64,000 nt of DNA from Zoogloea sp. (GCF_023150065.1 NZ_JAKLLN010000013.1:81036-145035); one strand, 5' to 3'; positions 29,875 to 40,163 are shown, counted from the first letter of the stretch. Numbers and translations: made by a program. The notes: generated from the letters alone by a model not told the origin.

Positions 29875-30684
29875 TCAGCGCTGGCAGCGCGGGCAGTAGA
29901 AGCTGGCCCGCTGCCCCATGATGCGTTTGCGGATCGGAGTGGCGCATTTTCGGCACGCCTCGCCCTCGCGGCCGTAAACGAAATACTGCTGCTGGAAGTA
30001 ACCCGGCGAGCCATTGCTGCCGACAAAATCCCGCAGCGTGCTGCCGCCGGCGGCCAATGCATCGTGCAGGGTTTCGCGAATGCACCGGGCCAGGCGGGCG
30101 CAGCGCCGGGGGCCGAGTTCGCCGATGGGCGTGGTGGGGTCGATGCCGGCCCTGAACAGGCTCTCGGAGGCGTAGATGTTGCCGACGCCCACGATCTGGT
30201 GGCCATCCATCAGAAAGAGCTTGGCCGGTGTCTTGCGGCCCTGCGCGGCCGTGTGCAGCCAGGGGCCGTCGAAGCCATCGTCGAGGGGCTCGATGCCGAG
30301 CCTCTCGAGCAGCGGATGGGGCGTGTCACCGCTCTGCCACAGCACCAGTCCGAAGCGGCGGGGGTCGCGCAGGCGCAGCGCACGCTCGCCGAAAAGGATG
30401 TCGAGGTGGTCGTGCTTTGCCGGTGGTGTCGCTGTGGGCACGATGCGCAGGCTCCCCGACATGCCCAGGTGCACCAGCAGGCTGCCATCGGGAAAGCGCA
30501 GGAGCAGGTACTTGGCGCGGCGTTCCACAGCGAGCAGGGTCTGTCCGCGGAGGAGGGAATCCAGGTTTTCAGGTATCGGGTGGCGCAGCCGGGCGTTGCG
30601 GACGATGGCGCCGGTGCTGCCGAGGTGGGTCAGTTCGGGCGCGATTCCCCGGCGGGTGGTTTCGACTTCAGGCAGTTCGGGCAT
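29875..30684 (-). CDS. mutM: Formamidopyrimidine-DNA glycosylase
   Basis: This 269-residue bifunctional glycosylase/AP lyase removes 8-oxoguanine. The start MPELPEVETTRRGIAP exposes the catalytic Pro2 and Glu3. KYLLLRF and HLGMSGSLR hold other catalytic residues. The C-terminal zinc finger CRKC and CPRCQ closes the protein. It is divergent from the TPR-lolB-ispE operon, the usual beta-proteobacterial order. Confidence 0.95.
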   Translation of the reverse strand: MPELPEVETTRRGIAPELTHLGSTGAIVRNARLRHPIPENLDSLLRGQTLLAVERRAKYLLLRFPDGSLLVHLGMSGSLRIVPTATPPAKHDHLDILFGERALRLRDPRRFGLVLWQSGDTPHPLLERLGIEPLDDGFDGPWLHTAAQGRKTPAKLFLMDGHQIVGVGNIYASESLFRAGIDPTTPIGELGPRRCARLARCIRETLHDALAAGGSTLRDFVGSNGSPGYFQQQYFVYGREGEACRKCATPIRKRIMGQRASFYCPRCQR

Positions 30685-30843
30685 GGGGAAAACGGGGCGG
30701 AGGGGCTCGCTTGCTGGGCTTGGGGAAACCGCCTAACATCCGGCGAACCCTATTGTAGCTGTGCGATCAAAGACCATGTCGCGCCGCTGCGCGCTTTTCG
30801 GGACGGCGGCCGACCGAACCCCGAACGCCTTTCAGAGACATCC

Positions 30844-32571
30844 ATGAAGCCTACCTTTCGCCTTGTTCAAGCGGCCGGATTGCTGGTCACCCTGCTCGTC
30901 TCGGCCGGCCTGTTCGCCGGGGCAGCCCATGCCCAGCAGGATGCGCCCGGAAACGACGCGGCGAAGGAGGCCTATCCCGCCCAGGAGCTGACACCGCAGA
31001 TCCTGCACCAGATGATGCTTGCCGAGGTGGCTGCGGCCCGTGGGCAGACTGCGATGGCCGCTCGCTCCTACCTGGATCTGGCACGTCGTACGCGGGATGG
31101 GCGGATTGCCCGGCGCGCCGCCGAGATGGCGCTGTTCTCCCGCGAGTCGGATCTGTCCAGCGAGGCCGCGCGGCTGTGGCTCGAGATCGAGCCCGGCTCG
31201 GTCCAGGCACAGCAGCTCACCTCCGGAACCCTGGCCAGCACGGCCCGCATCGACGACTTGCGCGCCCATCTTGCCGAGGCGCTGACGCGTCAGGGTGATG
31301 CCATCGGTCCGGCGCTGCTGGGGCTCAACCGGGGGCTGGCACGCATTCCCGACAAGCCTCTCATCCGGCGCCTCGTTACCGAGCTGACCGAGCCTTACCT
31401 CAATTACCCGGAGGCCTGGTTCGCCCGCGCCAATGCGGCTTTCGTGGCGGGCGACGGGGCCGCCGCGTCGGAGGATCTGGATGGAGCCCTACGCCTGCGC
31501 CCCGACTGGGAGCAGGCGGTGGTCCTCAAGGCCCAGTTCGAGCATGAGGCTTCCCCAGGCTCTGGCATGCGGACCTTGCAGGCCTACCTGGAAAAGCATC
31601 CGGATGCGCGCGAGTCCCGCATCACCCTGGCCCGGTTCCTGGTGGCGGGCAAGCAGTTTGCGCCGGCCAGGGCGCAGTTCGAGCAGATCCTCACGCGTCA
31701 GCCCGACGACAAGGACGCCATTCATGCAGCGGGCCTGCTCGCCATGCAGCTGGGGGATGGCGCCGGAGCGGAGGCGCATTTCCGCCGCCTGCTCGATCTG
31801 GGTTTTGCCGAAGAAGACAGCATCCGCAGTTATCTCGGACAGATTGCGGAGGAGGCAAAGCGTTACGACGAAGCGATCGGCTGGTACAAATCCGTAACCC
31901 CCGGTAGTCGTTATGTTGCGGCCCAGGCGCGGGTGGCCCAGATCATGGTGAACCGTGGGCAGACCGCCGAGGCCCGGCAGTATCTGCAAACCCTGGCCCG
32001 TGACGCGGCGCCGGCCGAGCGTCAACAGTTCGTTCTGGCCGAGGCGCAGATTGCCCGCGATGCAGGGCGTAACGAAGACGCCTTCAATGTTCTGGACGAG
32101 GCCTTGCGGGGTGATCCGGAAAGTGCCGAGCTTCTCTACGAGTCTGCCTTGATGGCCGAGCGCATTGGCCGTCCCGAGGTGATGGAAGGGCGGCTGCGCA
32201 AGCTGATTGCCCTCAAGCCCGATCATGCCCACGCCTACAACGCGCTGGGTTATTCCCTGGTGGATCGCAACCTGCGGCTCGATGAAGCCGAGGGCCTGAT
32301 CCGCAAAGGCCTCGAGATCGCTCCGAACGATGCTTTCATCCTGGATAGCCTGGGGTGGGCCCTGTATCGGCGTGGAGACCTGAACGGCGCCCTTGCCCAG
32401 CTCCAGCGGGCCTTTGAGTTGCGGGCCGATCCGGAGATCGCCGCACACCTGGGGGAAGTGTTGTGGATGATGGGGCGGCGTGACGAGGCCGCCCGTACCT
32501 GGAAGGATGCCGCCAAGGCAAATCCCGACAACACGGTGCTGGCCGACGTCATCAAGAAGTTCAAGCCTTGA
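30844..32571 (+). CDS. Exported TPR repeat protein
   Basis: The product is 575 residues with a signal peptide (about 1-31, ending AAHAQ). TPR-like repeats run through most of the length (for example YPEAWFARANAAFVAGDGAA, AYNALGYSLVDRN and DAFILDSLGWALYRRGDLNG). It is likely periplasmic and serves as a protein-protein scaffold; association with lipoprotein or outer-membrane biogenesis is suggested by the coupled lolB. Its stop overlaps the lolB start. Confidence 0.85.
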   Translation: MKPTFRLVQAAGLLVTLLVSAGLFAGAAHAQQDAPGNDAAKEAYPAQELTPQILHQMMLAEVAAARGQTAMAARSYLDLARRTRDGRIARRAAEMALFSRESDLSSEAARLWLEIEPGSVQAQQLTSGTLASTARIDDLRAHLAEALTRQGDAIGPALLGLNRGLARIPDKPLIRRLVTELTEPYLNYPEAWFARANAAFVAGDGAAASEDLDGALRLRPDWEQAVVLKAQFEHEASPGSGMRTLQAYLEKHPDARESRITLARFLVAGKQFAPARAQFEQILTRQPDDKDAIHAAGLLAMQLGDGAGAEAHFRRLLDLGFAEEDSIRSYLGQIAEEAKRYDEAIGWYKSVTPGSRYVAAQARVAQIMVNRGQTAEARQYLQTLARDAAPAERQQFVLAEAQIARDAGRNEDAFNVLDEALRGDPESAELLYESALMAERIGRPEVMEGRLRKLIALKPDHAHAYNALGYSLVDRNLRLDEAEGLIRKGLEIAPNDAFILDSLGWALYRRGDLNGALAQLQRAFELRADPEIAAHLGEVLWMMGRRDEAARTWKDAAKANPDNTVLADVIKKFKP

Positions 32572-33128
32572 GAGCGCTTGCCCTGATTTGCGTGCTGGGT
32601 CTGGCCGCTTGTGCCACGACCCAGGACGCTCCGCCCCGTGCCGCCTTGCGGAGCCTGGCCGAAATGCCCCGGTTTCAGCTCGAAGGACGTCTGCAGGTGC
32701 GCGACGGCGAGCGCAGCGCCGTGGTGGGTGTCGATTGGCAGCACGCAATCGAGCAGGATGTCTGGTTTTTCACGGGGCCCCTGGGCCAGGGGCTGGCGAG
32801 CATAGAAAGCCAGGCCGGCAGGGCACGCATGACCCTGTCCGACGGTAGTCGGGTCGAAGCGGATACGGCGGCCGAGCTTGCGGAGCGTGTGCTCGGCATC
32901 AGCGCCCCCTTCGCCGAACTGCCCCGCTGGGTCACCGCGCGGGTGCGCGAGGGCGCAGAGGTGCGCCAGCTCGACGCCCTCGGGCGTCCGCGCCAGGTCA
33001 TTGATCGCGGTTGGACCATCGATTACACCGAATACACCGGAGAGGCGCCCGACGACCTCCCCCGCAAGCTCGACGTTCATCGGGGCGATACCCGCCTGCG
33101 CCTGATCGTCGACAGCTGGAACCCCTGA
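32568..33128 (+). CDS. lolB: Outer-membrane lipoprotein receptor LolB
   Basis: This 186-residue lipoprotein receives lipoproteins from LolA and inserts them in the outer membrane. A lipobox LAAC ends at Cys15. The mature part has FQLEGRLQVRDGERSAVVGVDW and the DLPRKLDVHRGDTRLRLIVD C-terminus typical of the family. The start is a TTG at 32568 inside the preceding stop (TTGA), so it is coupled to the TPR gene. ispE follows directly. Confidence 0.9.
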   Translation: MRALALICVLGLAACATTQDAPPRAALRSLAEMPRFQLEGRLQVRDGERSAVVGVDWQHAIEQDVWFFTGPLGQGLASIESQAGRARMTLSDGSRVEADTAAELAERVLGISAPFAELPRWVTARVREGAEVRQLDALGRPRQVIDRGWTIDYTEYTGEAPDDLPRKLDVHRGDTRLRLIVDSWNP

Positions 33129-33129
33129 C

Positions 33130-33993
33130 ATGCACGCCATTCCCTTCGACCCTGTGGCCACGGACGTGCGCCTGCCGGCGCCCGCCAAGATCAACCTCTT
33201 TCTGCACATCGTCGGCCGCCGCCCGGATGGTTACCATCTGCTGCAAACAGCCTTTCGCCTCCTCGATTGGGGGGACGAGATCCACCTCTCGCTGCGCAGC
33301 GATGGCCGCATCCTGCGCACCACCGATGTGCCGGGGGTTCCGCCCGAGGCCGACCTGGTGGTGCGCGCAGCGCGGGCCCTGCAGGAGGCAACGGGCGCAA
33401 CGCAGGGGGTGGATATCGGCGTATACAAGCGCATTCCCATGGGCGGTGGGCTGGGAGGCGGGAGTTCGGATGCGGCCACCGTACTGATTGCCCTCAACCG
33501 CATGTGGGGCTGCAATCTGCCCGGAAAACGCCTCCAGGAGATCGGTTTGCGCCTGGGGGCCGATGTGCCTTTCTTCGTGTTTGGTCAGACCGCTTTTGCC
33601 GAAGGCGTCGGAGAAGCGCTCCAGGCCTTGAGGGTGGCTCCGGCCTGGTATGTGATGGTGGCGCCGAAGGTTGCCGTGCCCACTGCCGAAATTTTTTCTG
33701 CAGAAGAGTTGACGCGGAACACCGAACCCATAATAATGCGCGCCTTCGCAACACACACAACGCGGAACGACATGCAGGCAACAGTCTGCAAACGGTTTCC
33801 CGAAGTGGCTGAAGCGCTGGTCTGGTTGTCGCAGCATGGGGCAGCAAGAATGAGCGGTTCAGGGGCCTGTATCTTCGCCCCCTTCGATTCGGAGGAGGAA
33901 GCAAGTCAGGTTGCCGCAGCAGCCCCGCAGGGCTGGAAGGTCTGGGTAGCCGCAGGGCTCGACAGGCATCCACTGCAAGGCTGGCTTGTGTGA
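33130..33993 (+). CDS. ispE: 4-diphosphocytidyl-2-C-methyl-D-erythritol kinase
   Basis: This 287-residue GHMP kinase phosphorylates CDP-ME in the MEP isoprenoid pathway. PAPAKINLFLHIVGRRPDGYH opens the protein, and the glycine-rich ATP loop PMGGGLGGGSSDAATVL and the MSGSGACIFAPF motif are present. It begins one base after the lolB stop and is followed by tRNA-Gln. Confidence 0.94.
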   Translation: MHAIPFDPVATDVRLPAPAKINLFLHIVGRRPDGYHLLQTAFRLLDWGDEIHLSLRSDGRILRTTDVPGVPPEADLVVRAARALQEATGATQGVDIGVYKRIPMGGGLGGGSSDAATVLIALNRMWGCNLPGKRLQEIGLRLGADVPFFVFGQTAFAEGVGEALQALRVAPAWYVMVAPKVAVPTAEIFSAEELTRNTEPIIMRAFATHTTRNDMQATVCKRFPEVAEALVWLSQHGAARMSGSGACIFAPFDSEEEASQVAAAAPQGWKVWVAAGLDRHPLQGWLV

Positions 33994-34012
33994 GGTGGTG
34001 AAAACGATTTTT

Positions 34013-34089
34013 TGGGGAGTCGCCAAGTTGGTCAAGGCACCGGATTTTGATTCCGGCATTCGAAGGTTCGAATCCTTCTTCCCCAGCCA
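34013..34089 (+). tRNA. tRNA-Gln (TTG anticodon)
   Basis: The 77-base cloverleaf begins TGGGGAG and ends CCCCAGCCA, with the CCA encoded. The anticodon stem CCGGA/TCCGG encloses the loop TTTTGAT, anticodon TTG. The T arm has GGTTCGAATCC. It lies between ispE and prs, the usual place in beta-proteobacteria. Confidence 0.95.
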
Positions 34090-34162
34090 AATTCAGCGGG
34101 CAGGCCAAAAACCTGCCCGTTTTGTTTTAAGCTGTTCTAATTCGTTGTAACGAGAGGTGATC

Positions 34163-35113
34163 ATGGCTTCGGGCAGCCTGATGGTTTTCACCGGCAACGC
34201 CAATCCCAAACTGGCCGCAGATGTGGTGCGTCGTCTTGGGAAGTCTCTGGGTTCGGCCACCGTTGGTCGTTTCTCGGACGGCGAAGTCAATGTCGAACTT
34301 CTCGAGAACGTGCGTGGCAAGGATGTCTTCGTCCTGCAGCCGACCTGCGTTCCCACCAACGACAACATCATGGAATTGCTGATCATGGTGGATGCGCTGA
34401 AGCGGGCCTCCGCTGGCCGCATCACTGCAGCGATTCCCTATTTCGGCTACGCTCGTCAGGATCGTCGTCCCCGTTCGGCCCGTGTGCCCATCACCGCCAA
34501 GGTGGTGGCCAACATGCTCCAGGCCGCCGGCGTGCAGCGTGTCCTCACCGTCGATCTCCACGCCGACCAGATCCAGGGCTTCTTCGATATTCCGGTGGAC
34601 AACATCTACGCGGCCCCCGTGCTGCTCGATGACCTGGAAAAGCAGAAGTACGAAGACCTGATGGTCGTGTCGCCGGACGTCGGCGGCGTGGTCCGGGCCC
34701 GTGCCTTCGCCAAGCGCCTCGAGTGCGATCTGGCCATCATCGACAAGCGTCGTCCCAAGGCCAATGTGTCCGAAGTGATGAACATCATCGGTGAGGTCGA
34801 AGGCCGTACCTGCGTGATCATGGACGACATCGTCGACACCGCCGGCACCCTGTGCAAGGCCGCCCAGGCGCTCAAGGAAAACGGCGCCAAGCGCGTGATG
34901 GCCTACTGTACCCATGCCGTGCTGTCCGGCCCGGCGATCAGCCGCATCAATGAGTCCGATCTGGACGAACTGGTGGTGACGGACACGATTCCGCTGTCCG
35001 ATGAAGCCAAGGCCTGCAAGCGGATCCGCTTCGTGTCGATCGCCGAGCTCCTCGCCGACACCATCCTGCGGATCAGCAACGAAGAGTCCGTCAGCTCTCT
35101 CTTCAACGAGTAA
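34163..35113 (+). CDS. prs: Ribose-phosphate pyrophosphokinase
   Basis: This 316-residue enzyme makes [16 protein letters not shown] at the start, [27 protein letters not shown], the [12 protein letters not shown] segment and the PRPP loop [14 protein letters not shown] are all present. The ATG at 34163 has a GAGAGG site upstream. A terminator-like hairpin separates it from rplY. Confidence 0.96.
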   Translation: MASGSLMVFTGNANPKLAADVVRRLGKSLGSATVGRFSDGEVNVELLENVRGKDVFVLQPTCVPTNDNIMELLIMVDALKRASAGRITAAIPYFGYARQDRRPRSARVPITAKVVANMLQAAGVQRVLTVDLHADQIQGFFDIPVDNIYAAPVLLDDLEKQKYEDLMVVSPDVGGVVRARAFAKRLECDLAIIDKRRPKANVSEVMNIIGEVEGRTCVIMDDIVDTAGTLCKAAQALKENGAKRVMAYCTHAVLSGPAISRINESDLDELVVTDTIPLSDEAKACKRIRFVSIAELLADTILRISNEESVSSLFNE

Positions 35114-35127
35114 TAGACCTGTTTTCA

Positions 35128-35158
35128 AGCCGGTGGGTGCAAACCCGCCGGCTTTTTT
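35128..35158 (+). terminator. Terminator between prs and rplY
   Basis: A stem AGCCGG-x-GGGT with its complement ACCC-x-CCGGCT is followed by six T residues. Confidence 0.75.
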
Positions 35159-35203
35159 CAGCCCGCCTGGTCGCGGACGGGCCCATCAACTGGAGTAGTG
35201 AAC

Positions 35204-35797
35204 ATGACCATTCAATTCAACGCCACGACGCGCGTTCTGCAGGGCACGAGTGCGAGCCGCCGCCTGCGTCGCGCTGGCAGTGTTCCCGGCATCGTCTACG
35301 GTTCCGGCGCCCCCGCCCAGATCGAAGTCGACCACAACGAGATCTTCCACGCCCTGCGCAACGAGGCCTTCCACGCCTCCGTGCTGACCATGGTGCTGGA
35401 TGGCGCCAACCAGTCCGTGATCCTCAAGGACACCCAGTGGCACCCGTACAAGCAGCAAGTCCTGCACCTGGATTTCCAGCGCGTTGACGCCACCCACAAG
35501 ATCCACGTGAAGGTGCCCCTGCACTTCATCAACGCCGACATCGCTCCGGGCGTCAAGCTCGAAGGCGGCATGGTTTCCCACCCGCTGACCGAACTCGACC
35601 TCGAGTGCCTGCCGGGCGACCTGCCCGAGTTCATCGAAGTGGACCTGAAGGACCTGAAGACCGGCTCCTCCATCCACGTTTCCGCCCTGACCCTGCCGAA
35701 GGGCGTGAAGGCCCTGACCCACGGTGAAGACCCGGTCGTGGCTACCGTCCTGGCTGTTCGCGGTGGCGATGCTGCCGAGGACACCCCGGCTGCCTGA
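35204..35797 (+). CDS. rplY: 50S ribosomal protein L25 (CTC-type)
   Basis: The product is 197 residues, the long L25/CTC form with an N-terminal 5S rRNA-binding domain ([24 protein letters not shown]) and a C-terminal beta domain ([22 protein letters not shown]). The ATG at 35204 has GGAG about 8 bases upstream. pth follows 31 bases after its stop. Confidence 0.95.
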   Translation: MTIQFNATTRVLQGTSASRRLRRAGSVPGIVYGSGAPAQIEVDHNEIFHALRNEAFHASVLTMVLDGANQSVILKDTQWHPYKQQVLHLDFQRVDATHKIHVKVPLHFINADIAPGVKLEGGMVSHPLTELDLECLPGDLPEFIEVDLKDLKTGSSIHVSALTLPKGVKALTHGEDPVVATVLAVRGGDAAEDTPAA

Positions 35798-35828
35798 TTC
35801 ACCTGAGGATTGCGGGGCCACCTGAACG

Positions 35829-36428
35829 ATGAGCCAGCCAGCACCGAAGCTTGTCGTCGGCCTCGGCAATCCCGGCAGTGAATACGCTGAAACCCGGCAT
35901 AACGCCGGGTTTTGGTTTTGTGAGCGCCTTGCCCGTGAGCTGGGCACTTCCTTCAGCAAGGAAGCCCGCTTTCACGGTCTGGCGGCCAACGCCCGCAATG
36001 ATGGCGTATGGCTGCTGATGCCCCAGACCTTCATGAACCGCTCCGGCCAGTCGGTGGCCGCGCTGGCGCGCTTCTATCGCATCGAGCCGGCCGAGATCCT
36101 CGTCGTCCATGACGAACTCGATATTCCTCCTGGTCAATTGCGCCTCAAGTTTGGTGGCGGCCTGGGGGGGCATAACGGCCTGAAAGACATCACTGCCCAT
36201 CTGGGCACCCAGGACTTCTGGCGTCTGCGGGTGGGCATTGGTCACCCCGGCGACCGCAATGAAGTGGTCAACTTCGTCCTCAAGCCGCCCCGGCGTGAGG
36301 AGTCCGAACTCATCGACGCATCCCTCGACCGTGCCCTTCTGGCCTGGCCCCTGCTGGCCCGGGCCGACTGGAACGGGGCCACCCAACGCCTCAACGCGCG
36401 TCCTGCGCCGGCCAAGCCCGGCTCCTGA
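35829..36428 (+). CDS. pth: Peptidyl-tRNA hydrolase
   Basis: This 199-residue enzyme frees tRNA from stalled peptidyl-t[23 protein letters not shown] carries the catalytic His. [33 protein letters not shown] and GGHNGLKDI are also diagnostic. It lies directly after rplY, as is common. Confidence 0.96.
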   Translation: MSQPAPKLVVGLGNPGSEYAETRHNAGFWFCERLARELGTSFSKEARFHGLAANARNDGVWLLMPQTFMNRSGQSVAALARFYRIEPAEILVVHDELDIPPGQLRLKFGGGLGGHNGLKDITAHLGTQDFWRLRVGIGHPGDRNEVVNFVLKPPRREESELIDASLDRALLAWPLLARADWNGATQRLNARPAPAKPGS

Positions 36429-36448
36429 TTTTCTCCTTGCAGCTGCCT

Positions 36449-36475
36449 TAAGGCGCACCGTGTCCCTGCCGTAGA
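36449..36475 (+). promoter_or_regulatory. Candidate sigma-28 (FliA) promoter of the chemoreceptor gene
   Basis: TAAG at 36449-36452, a 15-base spacer and GCCGTAGA at 36468-36475 resemble the flagellar promoter form TAAA-N15-GCCGATAA. It lies 61 bases before the receptor ATG. Confidence 0.45.
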
Positions 36476-36536
36476 CCTGATTCAGGTATTTCAGACCGGG
36501 TCACGATGATTTCCGGCTGTTTTGAGGAAGACATAC

Positions 36537-38159
36537 ATGCGCAAGCTTGCCGACACACCCATCTGGTTGCGTCTGACGGGTGCCATCTGGCTGATGCTGG
36601 TGATTGCCTGGGGCAGCATGATCGCGTGGGAAACCCGCGTGAATCGCCAGACCGCCATCGCCCAGGCCGAGGATTTTGCCCATTCCGTCCACGAAATGAC
36701 CATGGCTGGCCTGACCGGCATGATGATTACCGGGACGGTGGGGCAGCGGGAGGTCTTTCTCGACCAGATCAAGCAGCTGTCCGTCATCAAGGATCTGGTG
36801 GTGATCCGTGCCGAGGCCGTCAGCAAGCAGTTTGGCCCCGGGAATCGCCCCTCGGCAGCGCTGGATGCAGACGAGCAGGCCGTGATCGCCAGCGGCAAGG
36901 AACTGGTCCGGGTGGAGAGTGATGCCAGAAACGGGGAGTACCTGAGGGTCGTCAAACCGGCTCTGGCCTCCGAGAATTACCTGGGCAAGAATTGTGTCGG
37001 CTGCCATCAGGTTCCAGTGGGGACGCCGCTGGGGCTGGTCAGCATGAAGGTCTCCCTCGACAAGGTGAATGCTGCCGTCGATACCTTCATGTGGAAGAGC
37101 ATTTTCAGTGCCCTGGCCCTGTCGCTTCCCCTGATCGTGTTCGTGGTGTTCTTCATCCGCAAGTTCGTCGTCAGTCCCCTGACCGAGATGAACCGCAGCC
37201 TTTCGGAGATCGCGAAGGGAGAAGGGGATCTGACCCGTCGTCTGAAGGTCGCCGGCCAGGATGAGATCGGTCAGACGGCTGCGACCTTCAACGAGATGCT
37301 GGGCACCATCGGGCAGCTGGTGCGTCACGTGTCCGAGTCCGCCTCGAGAGTGACCGGATCGGCCCATCAACTGGCTTCCAGTGCCGGACGGGTGGCCGAC
37401 GGATCGCGACGGCAGAACGATCAGTCCATGAGCGCAGCGGCGTCCGTCGAGCATATGGCGACCAATATCGCCAATGTCGCGACCAGTGCCGAGCGTGTCC
37501 ACCAGCGCTCCCAGGAGAGCCTGCGTCGGGCCGAGGAGGGGGGGCGCACCCTTGAATCCCTCGTCGCCGAGGTGTGCCACGCGGAGGATGCCGTGCGCCA
37601 GATGGCAGAGTCCGTGGAGGAGTTCGTTCAGTCCACTTCGTCCATCACGTCCATGACCCAGGAGGTCAGGGACATTGCCGAGCAGACCAACCTGCTGGCC
37701 CTCAACGCCGCGATTGAAGCTGCCCGCGCCGGGGAGCAGGGGCGGGGCTTTGCGGTGGTGGCTGACGAAGTCCGGAAGCTGGCTGAAAAGTCTGCCCGTT
37801 CCGCTGGCGAGATCGACACCGTGACCTCCCGCCTGTCCAAGCAGTCGGTGGCGGTCCGCCAGGCGATCCACCGGGGGCTTGATCACCTGACGTCGAGCCG
37901 CGAGGCCGTCGCGTCGGTATCCAGCGCGATTGCCTCGGCCAACGAATCCGTGGTCGAGGTCGGACGTGGTCTCGACGAGATCGCTGAAGCCACCGAGCAG
38001 CAACGCAATGCCAGCGCTGCGGTGGCGGGAAGTATCGAAACCATTGCCGAGATGGCCCGGGACAATACCGAGGCGGTTGATTCCACCGCCCGGGCAGCCC
38101 AGGACATGGAGAACCTGGCCAGTCAGCTGCAGCAGACAGTTTCCCGTTTCCGAGTCTGA
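36537..38159 (+). CDS. Methyl-accepting chemotaxis protein with a c-type haem motif
   Basis: The product is 540 residues. Membrane helices lie at about 11-31 and 187-208, and the periplasmic domain between them holds Cys153-Val-Gly-Cys156-His157, a covalent haem attachment motif. A HAMP domain and the MCP signalling hairpin follow, with the conserved tip [20 protein letters not shown] and then [16 protein letters not shown]. It probably senses redox state or a gas through the haem. The ATG at 36537 has GAGGA 8 bases upstream. It has no C-terminal CheR-docking pentapeptide. Confidence 0.9.
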   Translation: MRKLADTPIWLRLTGAIWLMLVIAWGSMIAWETRVNRQTAIAQAEDFAHSVHEMTMAGLTGMMITGTVGQREVFLDQIKQLSVIKDLVVIRAEAVSKQFGPGNRPSAALDADEQAVIASGKELVRVESDARNGEYLRVVKPALASENYLGKNCVGCHQVPVGTPLGLVSMKVSLDKVNAAVDTFMWKSIFSALALSLPLIVFVVFFIRKFVVSPLTEMNRSLSEIAKGEGDLTRRLKVAGQDEIGQTAATFNEMLGTIGQLVRHVSESASRVTGSAHQLASSAGRVADGSRRQNDQSMSAAASVEHMATNIANVATSAERVHQRSQESLRRAEEGGRTLESLVAEVCHAEDAVRQMAESVEEFVQSTSSITSMTQEVRDIAEQTNLLALNAAIEAARAGEQGRGFAVVADEVRKLAEKSARSAGEIDTVTSRLSKQSVAVRQAIHRGLDHLTSSREAVASVSSAIASANESVVEVGRGLDEIAEATEQQRNASAAVAGSIETIAEMARDNTEAVDSTARAAQDMENLASQLQQTVSRFRV

Positions 38160-38179
38160 CGCGGCACCCGGGCAAGAGA

Positions 38180-38207
38180 AAACGGACGGTTTCAACCGTC
38201 CGTTTTT
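38180..38207. terminator. Terminator between the chemoreceptor gene and livM
   Basis: An AAACGGACGGTT stem with its complement around a short loop, followed by TTTTT and preceded by AAAA. It suits both convergent genes. Confidence 0.85.
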
Positions 38208-38255
38208 CATTGTTCAGCGTTCTTCCAGGGCGGCGTAGCGGTCCTGGGGATTTTT

Positions 38256-39212
38256 CTAGCGGATGCCTGCGCGCTGGATGAGGGCCTGGATCTCGCCGAC
38301 GATGCCACGCCGGAAGGCCAGTACGCAGACCACGAAGATCAGGCCCATGATGACCGTGACCCAGGAGCCCACCTTGTCTGCCAGCTCGTTCTGCAGGGTC
38401 ACGATGGTGGCGGAACCGACAGCCGGGCCGAGGATGGTGCCCAGGCCACCGAGCAGGGTCATCAACACCACTTCCCCCGACATGTGCCAATGTACGTCCG
38501 ACAAGGAGGTGAGCTGGAACACCAGGGTCTTGGTGGCGCCGGCCAGCCCGGCGAGGGAGGCCGAGATGACGAAGGCGATCAGCTTGAACTTGCTGACGTC
38601 GTAGCCCAGGGAGATGGCCCGGGGTTCGTTCTCGCGGATGGCCTTGAGGATCTGGCCGAAGGGCGAGTGGATGGTGCGGTAGATGATGAAGAAGCCGATG
38701 CTGAACACCGCATACACCAGGTAGTACATGGCGATGTTGTCGGACATGTCGATCAGGCCGAACAGGTGACCGCGGGGCACGCCCTGCAGCCCGTCCTCCC
38801 CGCCGGTGGCCTTCACCTGCAGCACGATGAAGTAGACCATCTGGGCCAGGGCCAGAGTGATCATGGCGAAGTAGATGCCGGTGCGTCGGATGGCCAGCAG
38901 GCCGAAGATCCAGCCCAGCGCCCCTGCCGCCACCGTGCCGGCAAGGATGCCGATCTCGGGCGTGACGCCCAGGTCCCGCACCATCAGCCCGCAGACATAG
39001 CCGGCCGTGCCCAGAAAGGCCGCATGCCCGAAGGACAGCAGGCCGGCAAAGCCGAGCAGCAGGTTGAAGGCGCAGGCAAACAGCGCGAAGCAGAACAGCT
39101 TCATCAGAAAGGTCGGATAGACCGCGAAGGGCGCGATCAGGCCGACGATGAACAGTCCGGTGTACAAGACCTCGGTCTTGATCAGGGCGGAGGGTTGTTT
39201 GGCGGTGCTCAC
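38256..39212 (-). CDS. livM: Branched-chain amino acid ABC transporter permease LivM
   Basis: This 318-residue integral membrane protein has about nine hydrophobic helices and the LivM motif NLLLGFAGLLSFGHAAFLG. The cytoplasmic EENEPRAISLGYD-like loop (IRENEPRAISLGYDV) is the ATPase contact. The GTG at 39212 has AAAGGA upstream. It is the last gene of the liv operon. Substrate could be branched-chain amino acids, amides or aromatic acids, since the family is broad. Confidence 0.93.
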   Translation of the reverse strand: MSTAKQPSALIKTEVLYTGLFIVGLIAPFAVYPTFLMKLFCFALFACAFNLLLGFAGLLSFGHAAFLGTAGYVCGLMVRDLGVTPEIGILAGTVAAGALGWIFGLLAIRRTGIYFAMITLALAQMVYFIVLQVKATGGEDGLQGVPRGHLFGLIDMSDNIAMYYLVYAVFSIGFFIIYRTIHSPFGQILKAIRENEPRAISLGYDVSKFKLIAFVISASLAGLAGATKTLVFQLTSLSDVHWHMSGEVVLMTLLGGLGTILGPAVGSATIVTLQNELADKVGSWVTVIMGLIFVVCVLAFRRGIVGEIQALIQRAGIR

Positions 39213-39223
39213 GGGGTGTCCTT

Positions 39224-40105
39224 TCAGGCCTTGCCGAACAGCCCGGCGGGCCGCACCAGCAGAACGATGACCATGATGACGAAGACGACGACGGCGGAGG
39301 CCTCGGGGTAGAAGACCTTGGTCAGCCCCTCGATCAGGCCCAGCCCGATGCCGGTGACGATGGAGCCCAGGATGGAGCCCATGCCGCCGATCACCACCAC
39401 GGCAAAGACGACGATGATCAGGTTGGAGCCCATCAGCGGATTGACCTGGAACACGGGTGCTGCCAGTACGCCGGCAAAGGCCGCCAGGGCGACACCATAG
39501 CCGTAGGTGAAGGTGATCAGCAGGGGCACGTTGATGCCCAGGGCCTGGACCATCTGGGAGTTCTCGGTGCCGGCGCGCAGGTAGGCCCCGAGGCGGGTCT
39601 TCTCGATCATGTACCAGGTGCCGAAGCACACCGTGAGGGACGCGACGATGACCCAGGCGCGGTAGATCGGCAGGAACATGAAGCCCAGGTGGATGCCGCC
39701 GGAGAGGGCTTCGGGCACTTCGTAGGACTCGCCGGAGATGCCGAACTGGTCGCGGAAGACACCCTCGATGATCAGGGCGAGGCCGAAGGTCAGCAGCAGG
39801 CCGTAGAGGTGGTCGAGCTTGTAGAGCTTGCGCAGCATGGTGCGCTCGAGGATCACCCCGAACAGGCCCACCAGCAACGGAGCGGCGATCAGGGCCACCC
39901 AGTAGTTGACGTTGAACTTGGTCAGGGCCAGCCAGGCAATGAAGGCGCCCATCATGTACTGGGCCCCGTGGGCGAAGTTGATGATGTTGAGCAGGCCGAA
40001 GATGATCGCCAGGCCGAGGCTCAGGATCGCGTAGAACGAGCCGTTGATCAGGCCGATCAGCAGCTGGCTGCCCAGCAGGGCGGTTGGGACGCCGAAGATT
40101 TCCAT
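39224..40105 (-). CDS. livH: Branched-chain amino acid ABC transporter permease LivH
   Basis: This 293-residue permease has GSFYAILSLGLAIIFGLLNI and NFAHGAQYMMGAF at the N-terminus and the loop AGTENSQMVQALGIN. It ends with VRPAGLFGKA, typical of LivH. It lies between the substrate-binding gene and livM, 11 bases from the livM start. Confidence 0.94.
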   Translation of the reverse strand: MEIFGVPTALLGSQLLIGLINGSFYAILSLGLAIIFGLLNIINFAHGAQYMMGAFIAWLALTKFNVNYWVALIAAPLLVGLFGVILERTMLRKLYKLDHLYGLLLTFGLALIIEGVFRDQFGISGESYEVPEALSGGIHLGFMFLPIYRAWVIVASLTVCFGTWYMIEKTRLGAYLRAGTENSQMVQALGINVPLLITFTYGYGVALAAFAGVLAAPVFQVNPLMGSNLIIVVFAVVVIGGMGSILGSIVTGIGLGLIEGLTKVFYPEASAVVVFVIMVIVLLVRPAGLFGKA

Positions 40106-40163
40106 GGGTCACTCCAGGGCCGGAGCGGCGCGGGGCCGCCCCGGGGGTCGTGGTTGCGGCGGC

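Noticed and set aside
27819..30206. An N-terminal extension of the dynamin-like protein to 795 residues
   Set aside because: The extra residues are an out-of-frame reading of mutM, which is complete there.
34013..34089. tRNA-Gln as an attachment site for an element
   Set aside because: No integrase or partial tRNA duplicate is nearby; the flanking genes are core genes in the normal order.
38256..40112. A single 618-codon frame that looks like a livH-livM fusion
   Set aside because: Only the downstream part is LivM. The upstream part is an out-of-frame reading of livH, which has its own complete frame.
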